The notes below the pieces were generated by a model. That model made no database searches and was not told where the DNA came from. It saw nothing but the letters and a program-made list of their open reading frames with translations. This document shows positions 5,371 through 14,216 of a DNA stretch of 14,254 bases, piece after piece (the stretch's first letter is position 1; each line of letters starts with the position of its first letter). The translations under genes were made by a program, and so were the position numbers. The stretch comes from an uncultured Collinsella sp. Lineage in GTDB: Bacteria > Actinomycetota > Coriobacteriia > Coriobacteriales > Coriobacteriaceae. The DNA is taken from assembly GCA_958451615.1 (NCBI GenBank), contig CAUDQR010000034.1:1-14254 (forward strand). The letters run 5' to 3'.

Positions 5371-6801
5371 CTATTCGCCAAAGAACTCGTTGATCTTCTG
5401 CTCGTCGACGCCAAAGAACCACGTCAGGACAAAGCCGGCGGCATAGGCAAGCAGCATAGCGGCAACGTAGCCGAGCTGCTGGCCAGGAACGACGATCAGC
5501 AGGCCAAACAGACCGGAAACGCCCTGAGAAACCGTGCCGATGTGAAGCAGCGCCGCGAGCGCGCCGCCAAATCCGGCACCCAGGCAGGCCGTCACAAACG
5601 GACGAACGAGCGGCAGCGTAACAGCATACATCAGAGGCTCGCCCACACCCAGGATTCCAACGGGAATAGACTCTGCGACGTACTTCTTGAGCTTGGCGTT
5701 CTTGGTCTTAAAGTACAGCGCCAGACCGGCACCGACCTGACCGCCGCCAGCCATCATAAGGATGGGAAGCAGGTAATTGATGCCCTTGGTAGCGCCGTCG
5801 GGATCGTTGAGCATAGCGTGGATCGGCGTGAGCGCCTGATGCAGGCCGACGGAAACCAGCGGCAAGAAGCCTGCCGACAGGATATAGCCACCCAGGACGC
5901 CCAGCTTCTCGAAGATAAAGGTCAAAACGCTAAAGATGGCAGTCGTCAGCCATGCGCCAACCGGCTGGATGACGAGCATCAGAGCAAAGGCGCCGATGAT
6001 GAACACCAGCAGCGGGGACAAGAACGTGTCGAGTGCGTTGGGCATAACCTTGCGAATCTGACGCTCCATCCAGGCAAAAAATGCGCCAGCGATAAGAGCC
6101 GCGATCATGCCGCCCGCTGCGGGGTTGTACTGCGCATTGGTGAGCGGCAGCAGAATGGCAGTGGCAGGATCGGCCGCGCCAGGCGCAAGCAGGGGCATGG
6201 CACTGTTAGCGATACACATCATGCCGGCGATGCCGCCCAGCGCAGCGGAGCCGCCAAACTCACGTGCCGCGTTATAGCCCACCAAGATGGGCAGATAGGC
6301 AAACAGGGCCCAGCCCATGGAACGAATGCCCTGGTACCACCACTCGCCTGCAAGCGCGCCTGCCGTCGAGACGTTAATGACGTTGCAGATACCGTTGATG
6401 AGGCCAGCCGCAATGATGCCGGGAAGCAGGGCAACGAAGACATTGGAAATCTTCTTGAGGAAGGCCTGAACCGGCTTGGACTCGTACTTGGCCTTCTGCG
6501 CGGCCTTGTTTGTGGCCGCAGCGTCGACCACGCTCTCGTCAGCAACGCCTTTCGCAAGGCCGGTGAGCTTGGAGAACTCCTCGAGCACCTTATTCACCTT
6601 GCCCGGACCCAGCACGATCTGCATCGTGTCGTCCTCGACCAGGCCCATCACGCCGTCGAGTGCCTTAATGCCCTCCGCGTCGACGCTGCCCGTGTCTTTG
6701 ACGGTCACGCGCAGGCGCGTCATGCACGCCGCGTTTGCCAACACGTTGTCTTTACCGCCCAAAAGGTCCAGCAGCTTTTGAGCCAGCTCTTTGTTCGTCA
6801 T
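5371..6801 (-). CDS. murP: PTS EIIBC permease, MurNAc-type (MurP-like)
   Basis: The 476-residue protein has an N-terminal EIIB domain (about 1-80) with the phosphorylated cysteine in ACMTRLRV (Cys26). A linker leads to a hydrophobic EIIC domain (about 106-470) with many membrane spans. It belongs to the glucose/sucrose-type PTS superfamily, which imports and 6-phosphorylates a sugar. No EIIA domain is present, as in E. coli MurP, so a separate EIIA must supply phosphate. The substrate, MurNAc or a MurNAc disaccharide, is inferred from murQ, mupG and the RpiR-type regulator next to it; sequence alone does not separate it from sucrose or trehalose permeases. The start is ATG at 6801, with AAGGAGGAG 3 nt upstream. 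It lies 57 bp after murQ in the same operon. Confidence 0.88.
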   Translation of the reverse strand: MTNKELAQKLLDLLGGKDNVLANAACMTRLRVTVKDTGSVDAEGIKALDGVMGLVEDDTMQIVLGPGKVNKVLEEFSKLTGLAKGVADESVVDAAATNKAAQKAKYESKPVQAFLKKISNVFVALLPGIIAAGLINGICNVINVSTAGALAGEWWYQGIRSMGWALFAYLPILVGYNAAREFGGSAALGGIAGMMCIANSAMPLLAPGAADPATAILLPLTNAQYNPAAGGMIAALIAGAFFAWMERQIRKVMPNALDTFLSPLLVFIIGAFALMLVIQPVGAWLTTAIFSVLTFIFEKLGVLGGYILSAGFLPLVSVGLHQALTPIHAMLNDPDGATKGINYLLPILMMAGGGQVGAGLALYFKTKNAKLKKYVAESIPVGILGVGEPLMYAVTLPLVRPFVTACLGAGFGGALAALLHIGTVSQGVSGLFGLLIVVPGQQLGYVAAMLLAYAAGFVLTWFFGVDEQKINEFFGE

Positions 6802-6858
6802 AACTCCTCCTTGTATTGGGTATCTCGTCTGGATGTCATATCAGCTCACGCCGCGCAC

Positions 6859-7782
<924 letters not shown>

Positions 7783-7792
7783 TTCATTCACC

Positions 7793-8644
7793 TCATCTTT
7801 CCTGTTTCTCGATGTAGTTTTGCTTAATGACATGCGTCGCCCGTTCGTAGTCGCTGGCAACGTAAGCAGCGTACAGGGCATCGACAACCATAAGCTGGGC
7901 CATACGCGAAGCCATGGCACCGCTGCGGACCAAGGGCTCACTCGCAGCGACGCCGAGCACGGCATCGGCCATGGTGGCAAGCTTGGATGATCCATCTACT
8001 TTGGTCACGGCCACAACGGGACAGTTGTGACGTTGGGCCTCGGCGGCGCAGTCCAGCACCTCTTGCGTCAAGCCCGAGTAGCTAAAGGCGATTGCCATAT
8101 CGCCCTCATGCATGTTCTTGGCACACAAGAGCTGATCATGCCAGTCGTCGTACAGATGGCACTCTTTGTCGACACGCATGAGCTTTTGCGCCAGATCGTG
8201 CGCGACCAAACGAGAGGCACCGATACCGAACAGATTGACCGCGCGTGCCCGCTTAAGATAGGCCGCACATCGCTCCAAGACGGTGTAATCGAGCGTTCGC
8301 GCCGTCGCTTCGATCGTGCGCACGTTGCTTTTCATCACCTTCCCCACGATACGTTCGACGCTGTCATCCATGGAGATGTCCTCGAGGGCAACGTCTTTCT
8401 TGTCACCCAAGAGCGCCAGCTCGGCAATCAGTTCGCGCTGGAACTCCTTGTAGCCCGCAAAACCCAAGCGCTTGCAAAAGCGCAAAATGCTCGAGGGCGA
8501 GGAGAACGTGGCATCGGCAAGACCGCGGACGGACAGCCCGACCACCTCGTGCGGATGAGCGCTTACATATGCGATGACATTGCGTTCCGCCGGGCTCGCG
8601 CTGAGCTCACACTCGCGAAGCCGCAAAAGCAATCCGTTTGCCAT
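7793..8644 (-). CDS. RpiR-family regulator of the MurNAc operon
   Basis: The 283-residue regulator has an N-terminal helix-turn-helix of the RpiR type (about residues 36-62, with SSPSSILRFCKRLGFAGYKEF) and a C-terminal SIS sugar-phosphate-binding domain (about 120-260, with FGIGASR and AIAFSYSGLT). Such proteins sense sugar phosphates; MurR of E. coli responds to MurNAc-6-P. As first gene of the operon, 10 bp before murQ, it most likely controls this cluster. I prefer ATG at 8644, because GGAGGT lies 7 nt upstream; a GTG at 8653 overlaps that site. Whether it represses or activates cannot be told. The upstream region holds two dyads that could be operators. Confidence 0.9.
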   Translation of the reverse strand: MANGLLLRLRECELSASPAERNVIAYVSAHPHEVVGLSVRGLADATFSSPSSILRFCKRLGFAGYKEFQRELIAELALLGDKKDVALEDISMDDSVERIVGKVMKSNVRTIEATARTLDYTVLERCAAYLKRARAVNLFGIGASRLVAHDLAQKLMRVDKECHLYDDWHDQLLCAKNMHEGDMAIAFSYSGLTQEVLDCAAEAQRHNCPVVAVTKVDGSSKLATMADAVLGVAASEPLVRSGAMASRMAQLMVVDALYAAYVASDYERATHVIKQNYIEKQER

Positions 8645-8678
8645 CTCAAACACCTCCGTTGAGAAGAATTAAAGACCA

Positions 8679-8718
8679 ACGAACGATTCGTACCGGATAT
8701 AAACAGCTTTTACGGTAC
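8679..8718 (-). promoter_or_regulatory. Candidate promoter/operator of the MurNAc operon
   Basis: Two dyads lie upstream of the regulator start: ACGAA-CGA-TTCGT (8679-8691), and GTACCG (8690-8695) paired with CGGTAC (8713-8718) over a 17-bp spacer. They overlap by two bases. The spacer is AT-rich, and on the minus strand it contains TATATC, a possible -10, but I find no convincing -35. Confidence 0.35.
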
Positions 8719-8740
8719 ATTGTGCCGCATCGTGGCGCAC

Positions 8741-8767
8741 AAAGGGCGAGCGTTCTACCGCTCGCCC
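8741..8767 (-). terminator. Hairpin terminator after the recombinase gene
   Basis: Arms 8744-8752 and 8759-8767 form a perfect 9-bp GC-rich stem with a 6-nt loop. On the minus strand it is followed by TTTGTG, a short and weak T run. It insulates the MurNAc operon from the recombinase gene. Confidence 0.7.
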
Positions 8768-8824
8768 CTCAAATCCGACCGCTCGGAAATACGCGCGACA
8801 CAAAATAATTCAACAAGGTCGCAT

Positions 8825-8850
8825 TATCGGTAACAGGGCTGTTACCGATA
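8825..8850. repeat. Perfect 26-bp dyad (12+2+12) beside the recombinase gene
   Basis: TATCGGTAACAG (8825-8836) and CTGTTACCGATA (8839-8850) are exact reverse complements around a central GG. There is no T run on either side, so it is not an intrinsic terminator. It lies 39 bp beyond the stop codon of the serine recombinase. Its size and 2-bp centre match the crossover-site format of serine invertases and resolvases; that role is inferred. Confidence 0.75.
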
Positions 8851-8889
8851 CCGCCTCGCGTGGGCGCCAATCGGACGTGCCGCAAACCT

Positions 8890-9495
8890 CTACCCCGCCT
8901 CGCGCATCCAGCGATCGAACGTCCCCACGCACACGCCCAGGCACTTTGCTGCCTGGCTGCGGGTAATATCGCCCGCCTCATAGCTATCGCGCACCAGCTC
9001 AAACTGAGGAGGGCACGGCTTGCGAGGTCGACCGAAACGGACCCCTCGCGCCCGCGCCGCTGCAATTCCCTCCGCTTGGCGCCGATGGATATTCTCGCGC
9101 TCCACCTGCGCCACGTAGCTCAGCAGTTGTAGCACAATATCGGCAATCAGGGTATTGGTCACATCCGGCGCGCCGCTGGCCCTGGCGCGCGTGTCAAGCA
9201 ATGGCATGTCCAACACCACAATGGCAACCCCGAGCTCCTTGGTAATGCGTCGCCATTCCTCAAGAATCTCGGAGTAATTACGGCCAAGTCGATCGATAGA
9301 AAGCACCACCAGCACGTCCCCGTCTCCCAGGATGTGCAGCAGCTCGCGATACCGCGGGCGATCGAAGTCCTTGCCGCTCGCATGGTCGGCATAAATATTC
9401 GCCGAGCCCACGCCATAGGCTCCCAGCGCATCCAGCTGCCGATTTAGATTCTGATCGCGCGAACTCACCCGCGCATAACCATACACCGTCGCCAT
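8890..9495 (-). CDS. Serine recombinase, resolvase/invertase family
   Basis: The 201-residue length is usual for Hin/Pin invertases and Tn3-type resolvases. The catalytic domain starts YGYARVSSRDQN, with the nucleophile Ser11 and Arg9. Further active-site marks are SIDRLGRN (66-73, Arg69 and Arg72) and the long dimer helix (about 113-140, including VERENIHRRQAEG). A GRPRK segment (155-159) leads to a C-terminal helix-turn-helix (about 176-198, RSQAAKCLGVCVGTFDRW). All key residues are present, so it should be active. The start is ATG at 9495, behind a weak GGGG; an upstream TTG gives only a poor 10-residue addition. There is no transposase next to it. A perfect 26-bp dyad lies downstream and two inverted repeats upstream. 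It sits between rnr and the MurNAc operon with terminators on both sides. Confidence 0.92.
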   Translation of the reverse strand: MATVYGYARVSSRDQNLNRQLDALGAYGVGSANIYADHASGKDFDRPRYRELLHILGDGDVLVVLSIDRLGRNYSEILEEWRRITKELGVAIVVLDMPLLDTRARASGAPDVTNTLIADIVLQLLSYVAQVERENIHRRQAEGIAAARARGVRFGRPRKPCPPQFELVRDSYEAGDITRSQAAKCLGVCVGTFDRWMREAG

Positions 9496-9513
9496 CTCAT
9501 CCCCGCTTTCTTG

Positions 9514-9574
9514 TAAACCTGCCAAAAAGGGACAGGTTTATTTTGGTAGGATTTACCTCTCCAATAGCAGGTAA
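9514..9574. promoter_or_regulatory. Two inverted repeats upstream of the recombinase gene
   Basis: TAAACCTG (9514-9521) pairs with CAGGTTTA (9533-9540), spanning 27 bp; TTACCT (9553-9558) pairs with AGGTAA (9569-9574), spanning 22 bp. All four half-sites share an ACCT core. They cover the likely promoter region of the recombinase, so they could be operators or accessory recombination subsites. No clear -10/-35 pair was identified. Confidence 0.45.
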
Positions 9575-9611
9575 GCGGGCGGCCGTGCAGACGGCAAGGT
9601 AGCCATGATCC

Positions 9612-9647
9612 AAATGCGGAGGGCGGCCCCGAAAGACCGCCCTCCGC
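9612..9647 (-). terminator. Terminator hairpin after rnr
   Basis: Arms 9616-9626 and 9637-9647 form a perfect 11-bp GC-rich stem with a 10-nt loop. The minus strand continues ATTTGG, so the T run is short. It lies about 25 bp after the rnr stop codon. Confidence 0.7.
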
Positions 9648-9672
9648 TCTCCCGCCATGAGTCGAGATTTGG

Positions 9673-11808
9673 CTAATGGATAAGCTTAAAGTCCAAGTGC
9701 CCACGCGTGGTATTGACGCGCGAGACCTCGATAATCACGCGCTGACCCAGTTCATAGCGAGTCCCCGTGTCGGCACCTGTGAGCGTGAGCGCATCCTCGT
9801 CGAACTCGAACCACTCGTTGCCCAGGCTCTTGATCGAAACCAAGCCTTCGACCTGCGTCAGGTCCAAGCGCACAAAGAGGCCCATGCTGCTAACCCACGA
9901 GACGGTTCCGGCATAGCGCTCGCCCAGACGGTCCTCATAGTACTGGGCAATCTTGATCTTTTGCGTCGCATGGCTAGCGGCATCTGCCGCGCGCTCGGCA
10001 TCGCTGCATGCGCGGCAGATCTGCGGCAGAATGCGCGGCAGCGACTCGCGCCCCTTGCCGATCAGCCGCGGCGTACGGACCAGGGCGTCCTTGCCGCCGA
10101 GCTGCTCATAGGCCAACTGCAGTTTGAGCACGCGGTGCACCACCAGATCGGGGTAGCGACGGATGGGACTCGTAAAGTGACAGTAGCACGGCGCGGCGAG
10201 CGCAAAGTGGCCCTCGTTGCGCGGCTTGTACAGTGCGCGCTGCATGCTGCGCAGAAGCAGCGTGTTGACGAGCGGTGCGTTGGCCGTACCGGCGGCAGCA
10301 TCAACTGCAGCCTGTAGCTCATCGGGACTCCCCAGGGCGATACCGGCAGCACGGCGATCGTCGATGATGCCCAGCTGCGCCAGCGCAACGGCGGCACCGT
10401 GCAGGCTATCGGGGCTCGGATCCTCATGCACGCGATAGCAGGCCTCGATATCACGGTCTGCCAGCCACTCTGCAACGCACTCGTTGGCGAGTAGCATGGC
10501 TTCCTCGATAAGCGACGTGGCACACGAACGCTCGCGCGCCACAATCTGCACGGGTACTCCGTCCTCATCCAATAGAGCGCGAATCTCGGCCGTGTCAAAA
10601 TCGACTGAGCCGCGGGCACGACGAATACGACGGCGAAGTTCGGCGAGTTCGTTGGCGGCGACAAGGAAATCGCCGAGGTCGACGTTATAGCCGCGAGCAG
10701 TTTCCTCGCACGCAAGACCGCGCTCAAGCGCCTCCTCGCGCGAGGCCTCAGCAGCCGCAACATCCTCAGCGGCGCCTTCCAGCACCGAATACTCAACCAC
10801 GCCGGCACGCACCAGCAGCGCCTCGGCGCCGTCATAGTCCATACGCACACGCGAGCGAATCACGCTGGGGTAAGGATCGTAATGCCGCACGCGACCCTGC
10901 GCATCGAGCTCAATGTCAACGGTAAACGCAAGACGGTCCTCGTCAGGGCGAAGCGAGCATAGGTCACAGGACAGGCGTTCGGGCAGCATGGGAAGCACGC
11001 GATCGGCCAGATACACCGATGTCGTACGATGGCGAGCCTCAAGATCGATATGCCCGTCCCAAGCCACATAGTGAGAAACGTCAGCGATATGCACACCCAG
11101 CTTGTAGCCACCCTCGGGCGTGCGCTCAAGCGAAATGGCATCGTCAAAGTCGCGCGCGTCGACCGGGTCGATCGTGATGACAAAGCGGTCGCGCAGATCG
11201 CGGCGGAGCGGGTCCTTAAGCGCCGCGGACACATCGAGCGAAAGCCCCTCGGCCTCGTCCAGCGCGGCCTCGGAATAGCTATCGGTATAGCCGTAACGCG
11301 CCATCACGTATTGAACGCCCAAATCGGGCGCGTCATCTCCGCCAATGCGGCGTTCGATCGTCACGGTGCCCGATTCCAGGCGCGTCGGGTAGGTCAAAAT
11401 GCGCGCGACAACGGCATCACCCGGGTGGACGCCCAGACGATCCGCCGAGGTATCCTCGGGCAGAATGAAGAAGTCGGCCTTCAGGCGCGAATCGAGCGGC
11501 TCGATCACACCGAGCGGACCGGCGGTATGGTACGTACCCACCACGCTTATGGCTGCGCGCTCAACCACGCCTTCGATCACGGCGCGCCGCTCACCGTGCG
11601 GGCTGTTCTTAATGCTCACGGCAACGGTATCGCCATCCATGATCTCGCGCTTACCGCGGCCCATAACCTTGTAGTCGCCGCTCTCGGTTATGACATAGGC
11701 GCCATGCTCATGGAGCTGCACGCGCCCGGTCAGGCTCGGACGGCGTTCGCTGCGCACCGGCCCACGCTTATTGCGAGCACCGCGCTTATGCTTGTTATTG
11801 CGCCCCAT
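9673..11808 (-). CDS. rnr: Ribonuclease R (RNB family exoribonuclease)
   Basis: RNase R degrades structured RNA processively from the 3' end and works with tmRNA-SmpB in clearing non-stop mRNA. The 711-residue protein has a basic N-terminal tail (1-25), cold-shock-like OB regions (about 25-160), the RNB catalytic domain (about 200-530) with IDPVDARDFDDA (213-224; Asp214, Asp220, Asp222 and Asp223 bind the metals), the family motif HFTSPIRRYPDLVVHR (544-559), and a C-terminal S1 domain (about 630-709). It is somewhat shorter than the E. coli and B. subtilis enzymes. There is no long Lys-rich tail after S1. The start is ATG at 11808, with AAGGAGG 5 nt upstream. It follows ftsX after a terminator and 83 bp, so it probably has its own promoter; none is obvious. 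Confidence 0.96.
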   Translation of the reverse strand: MGRNNKHKRGARNKRGPVRSERRPSLTGRVQLHEHGAYVITESGDYKVMGRGKREIMDGDTVAVSIKNSPHGERRAVIEGVVERAAISVVGTYHTAGPLGVIEPLDSRLKADFFILPEDTSADRLGVHPGDAVVARILTYPTRLESGTVTIERRIGGDDAPDLGVQYVMARYGYTDSYSEAALDEAEGLSLDVSAALKDPLRRDLRDRFVITIDPVDARDFDDAISLERTPEGGYKLGVHIADVSHYVAWDGHIDLEARHRTTSVYLADRVLPMLPERLSCDLCSLRPDEDRLAFTVDIELDAQGRVRHYDPYPSVIRSRVRMDYDGAEALLVRAGVVEYSVLEGAAEDVAAAEASREEALERGLACEETARGYNVDLGDFLVAANELAELRRRIRRARGSVDFDTAEIRALLDEDGVPVQIVARERSCATSLIEEAMLLANECVAEWLADRDIEACYRVHEDPSPDSLHGAAVALAQLGIIDDRRAAGIALGSPDELQAAVDAAAGTANAPLVNTLLLRSMQRALYKPRNEGHFALAAPCYCHFTSPIRRYPDLVVHRVLKLQLAYEQLGGKDALVRTPRLIGKGRESLPRILPQICRACSDAERAADAASHATQKIKIAQYYEDRLGERYAGTVSWVSSMGLFVRLDLTQVEGLVSIKSLGNEWFEFDEDALTLTGADTGTRYELGQRVIIEVSRVNTTRGHLDFKLIH

Positions 11809-11885
11809 GGCGCCTCCTTGCTATCGATGACGAACTCCAAAGAGTCTACCCAAATGATTCGCTTTCCTGCCGTCCCCTAGAGATC

Positions 11886-11918
11886 AAAAAACGGGCCGCC
11901 CCATAAGAGACGACCCGT
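11886..11918 (-). terminator. Intrinsic terminator of the ftsEX operon
   Basis: Arms 11891-11902 and 11907-11918 form a 12-bp stem on the minus strand with three G-U wobbles and a 4-nt loop, running into six T. On the plus strand the wobbles become mismatches, so it acts in the minus direction, 25 bp after the ftsX stop. Confidence 0.92.
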
Positions 11919-11943
11919 TGGAAGGGATGAATTCCAGGCATGC

Positions 11944-12864
11944 CTACACGCGCAGGTAGCGGCGCATGGCTATGGCAGAACCAAAGAGACCGATAATCAC
12001 ACCGACCAGAATCAGCGCAGCATAGGTCACCAGGTAGTACTGCATCGGCAGGGCAAACGACATCCAGCCGATGCTCTCCTGCAAACGCGGAATCATCAGA
12101 TTGCGCAGCAGCTCCAGAACGCCGATGGAAAGCAGCGAGCCCAAAATGGCCTGCAGTACGCCCTCGGTGATAAACGGGCCGCGAATGAAGCCGTTGCTGG
12201 CGCCGACCAGACGCATAATCGCAATCTCACGACGACGCGCCGTGATGGACAGGCGAATCGTGTTGTTGATGAAGATGAATGCGATAAAGGTCAGAAGGCC
12301 AACGAGCACCACGGCGGCGATGCGGATGTAGTTGGTCACCTGGAACAGGCGGCTCACTTCCTCCTGGCCGTACAGCACGCTCGCGTTGACGTCGCCGTCA
12401 TCCGCGATCTTCTGGAAGTCGGCGTTCTTCTTGAGCTTCTCTGCCGTGCTCTCGACCTTGGACGGATCGTCCATCTCAATTGCAAACGAAGCCGGCAGCG
12501 GGTTCTGGCCATCGAGCGCGCTCATGGTGGCGTCGGCGTTGCCCGACATCTTGCTCGTATACTCGGCCAGCGCGTCGTCCTTGTCCTTATAGGTCACGGA
12601 CTTGACGTTATTCCACGTCTTAAGCTCGGCCTCAAAAGCCTGAACATCGGCCTGATCGGCGTCATCGCTAATGAACGCGTTGATGACAACCTGATCCTCG
12701 ACGGTGCCGATCACGGAGTTCAGCATCGCGGAGCCCATGATGAACAGGCCGATGATAAACAGCGAAAGGAAGATCGTGATGACGGCGCCGAGCGAGGTAG
12801 TCCAGTTACGGAAGAAGTGACTGATTGCCTCTTTGAAGGAGTAGCCCACGTTAGTTGGTGCCAT
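11944..12864 (-). CDS. ftsX: Cell-division membrane protein FtsX
   Basis: FtsX is the membrane partner of FtsE; the complex controls peptidoglycan hydrolases at division or elongation sites. The 306-residue protein has the expected layout: a short cytoplasmic N-terminus with HFFRNWTTS, TM1 (about 24-48), an extracellular loop (about 50-175), TM2 (about 180-200), a cytoplasmic segment with RRREIAIMRLVGAS (210-223), TM3 (about 234-255), and TM4 (about 277-299) ending in a basic tail. The start is ATG at 12864, inside ftsE (14-bp overlap), so the two are translationally coupled; GGGGAGG lies 11 nt upstream. No murein hydrolase gene follows, unlike in some Gram-positive ftsEX loci; the hydrolase partner must be elsewhere. 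Confidence 0.95.
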   Translation of the reverse strand: MAPTNVGYSFKEAISHFFRNWTTSLGAVITIFLSLFIIGLFIMGSAMLNSVIGTVEDQVVINAFISDDADQADVQAFEAELKTWNNVKSVTYKDKDDALAEYTSKMSGNADATMSALDGQNPLPASFAIEMDDPSKVESTAEKLKKNADFQKIADDGDVNASVLYGQEEVSRLFQVTNYIRIAAVVLVGLLTFIAFIFINNTIRLSITARRREIAIMRLVGASNGFIRGPFITEGVLQAILGSLLSIGVLELLRNLMIPRLQESIGWMSFALPMQYYLVTYAALILVGVIIGLFGSAIAMRRYLRV

Positions 12865-14071
12865 AGTTGCCGTAACCTCCCCTCTCCTGGTCGCGGATAA
12901 CGTGGCCGCCCTCGAGGGCGATCACGCGACGGTGCATGCTATCGACCATCTCGCGGTCGTGCGTGGCGACGATCACGGTGGTGCCGGTGCGGTTAATGCG
13001 CTCGAGCAGCTTCATGATGCCCAGCGAAATCGCCGGGTCGAGGTTGCCCGTGGGCTCGTCACAGATCAAAAGCGGCGGGCGGTTGACCATGGCGCGGGCA
13101 ACGGCGACGCGCTGCTGCTCGCCACCGGAAAGCTGGTCGGGCAGCGAGTCCATCTGATCGGCCAGACCGACCAGACGCAGCACCTCGGGCACCTGGCTGC
13201 GAATGACGCCCTTGGGCTTGCCGATGCACTGCAGGGCAAACGCCACGTTTTCGTAGGCGGTCTTTTGCGGCAGAAGCTTAAAGTCCTGGAACACGGCGCC
13301 AATCTGGCGGCGCAGGAACGGAACCTTGCGGTTCTTGATCTTCATGAGGTCCTGACCGGCAACCAAGATGCGGCCGCTCGTCGGCTTGACGTCGCGGTTG
13401 AGCGTCGACAGCAGCGTGGTCTTACCCGAGCCGGAATGACCAACCAGGAAGACGAACTCGCCCGGATAGATCTCGATGTTGATGTCGTCGAGTGCAGGCT
13501 TGTTGGGCTGTGCCGGATAGATCTTGGTGACATGCTCCATAAGGATGACGGGCTCGACACCGGCCTGCTTGGCCATCTTCTTGCGGCTGGCTTGCGGATC
13601 GATGGGCGCAAACACCGACGTAAAATCGGGGTTGTTGAGCGCGTTATCGAGGCTTGCGACCTCGGCGGCCTGATCGCTCTCGACCACCGGGGCAGCAGGC
13701 TGCGTGGGATCGGGAATAGCGGCAAAGAGACCGGACTGCGCAGGCTGAGGAACCGGCGTCGCAGGGGCCATGGGGTCGGGAATGCCGGCCATGGTAGGCT
13801 GCGGCGTGGCGGCGCCAGCCTGAGGCTGCTCCACGCGAGCGGTCACGGCCTGAACGGGCTCAAAACCCGCCGTGCCGGAAAGCGCGACATCGCTGGTGGG
13901 ATTGTAGGCAAAGGGATCGGATGCCGGCTGTGCCTGATCTGCCGGCTGAGCGGGGGCCTGAGCAACAGGCTGGCCCTCTGAATCCGGAGTGGCGAAACGA
14001 CTGCCCTGGACGCCTGTCTGCGTCTTGGGGGCATCATCGCCCGCACCGGAGGTACGGAAGTGGTTACCCAC
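12851..14071 (-). CDS. ftsE: Cell-division ATPase FtsE with long N-terminal extension
   Basis: FtsE is the cytoplasmic ABC-type ATPase of FtsEX. The ATPase domain occupies about residues 174-395: Walker A GHSGSGKT (211-218), Q-loop FQDFKLLP (261-268), signature LSGGEQQ (314-320), Walker B LLICDEP (334-340) and switch His371; all are intact. Typical FtsE is about 220-230 residues; this one has 406 because roughly 170 residues rich in Pro, Ala and Gln precede the domain, with two IPDP motifs (97-100 and 119-122), no signal peptide and no membrane span, so probably a disordered cytoplasmic arm. The long form is supported by GTG at 14071, with AAGGAG 5 nt upstream. An internal ATG (Met166) would give a near-normal 241-residue protein but lacks a good ribosome binding site. 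It overlaps ftsX by 14 bp. Confidence 0.93.
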   Translation of the reverse strand: MGNHFRTSGAGDDAPKTQTGVQGSRFATPDSEGQPVAQAPAQPADQAQPASDPFAYNPTSDVALSGTAGFEPVQAVTARVEQPQAGAATPQPTMAGIPDPMAPATPVPQPAQSGLFAAIPDPTQPAAPVVESDQAAEVASLDNALNNPDFTSVFAPIDPQASRKKMAKQAGVEPVILMEHVTKIYPAQPNKPALDDINIEIYPGEFVFLVGHSGSGKTTLLSTLNRDVKPTSGRILVAGQDLMKIKNRKVPFLRRQIGAVFQDFKLLPQKTAYENVAFALQCIGKPKGVIRSQVPEVLRLVGLADQMDSLPDQLSGGEQQRVAVARAMVNRPPLLICDEPTGNLDPAISLGIMKLLERINRTGTTVIVATHDREMVDSMHRRVIALEGGHVIRDQERGGYGNYGTN

Positions 14072-14216
14072 TGGTGCTCCTTATCGTCGTGCGTTTAAAC
14101 TACATGAGCGCTTTGTATTTTAGCAGCATTAGCTTTGCTGCACATAAGAAGCATGGCGGGGTTTGGTCCCACCGGCCGCGCACAGGGTTACCTCCCAAAT
14201 CGTCCTCGGACATGTC
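14072..14216 (-). promoter_or_regulatory. ftsE upstream region, probable promoter
   Basis: On the minus strand TAAAAT (near 14117-14122) matches the -10 consensus at five of six bases, about 46 bp before the start codon. The -35 is unclear. GCAGCA and TGCTGC form a short inverted repeat just upstream of it. The rest of the stretch is GC-rich and has no supported gene. Confidence 0.4.

Noticed and set aside
8890..9495. Recombinase considered as part of a complete insertion sequence or transposon
   Set aside because: No transposase partner, terminal inverted repeats or target-site duplications were found around it; it stands alone between terminators.
11029..11880. Plus-strand open frame of 283 codons
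   Set aside because: It is antisense to rnr; the rnr frame has intact catalytic motifs and a good start site.
12902..13981. Plus-strand open frame of 359 codons
   Set aside because: It is antisense to ftsE, whose frame shows all ABC ATPase motifs; the product has no recognisable domain.
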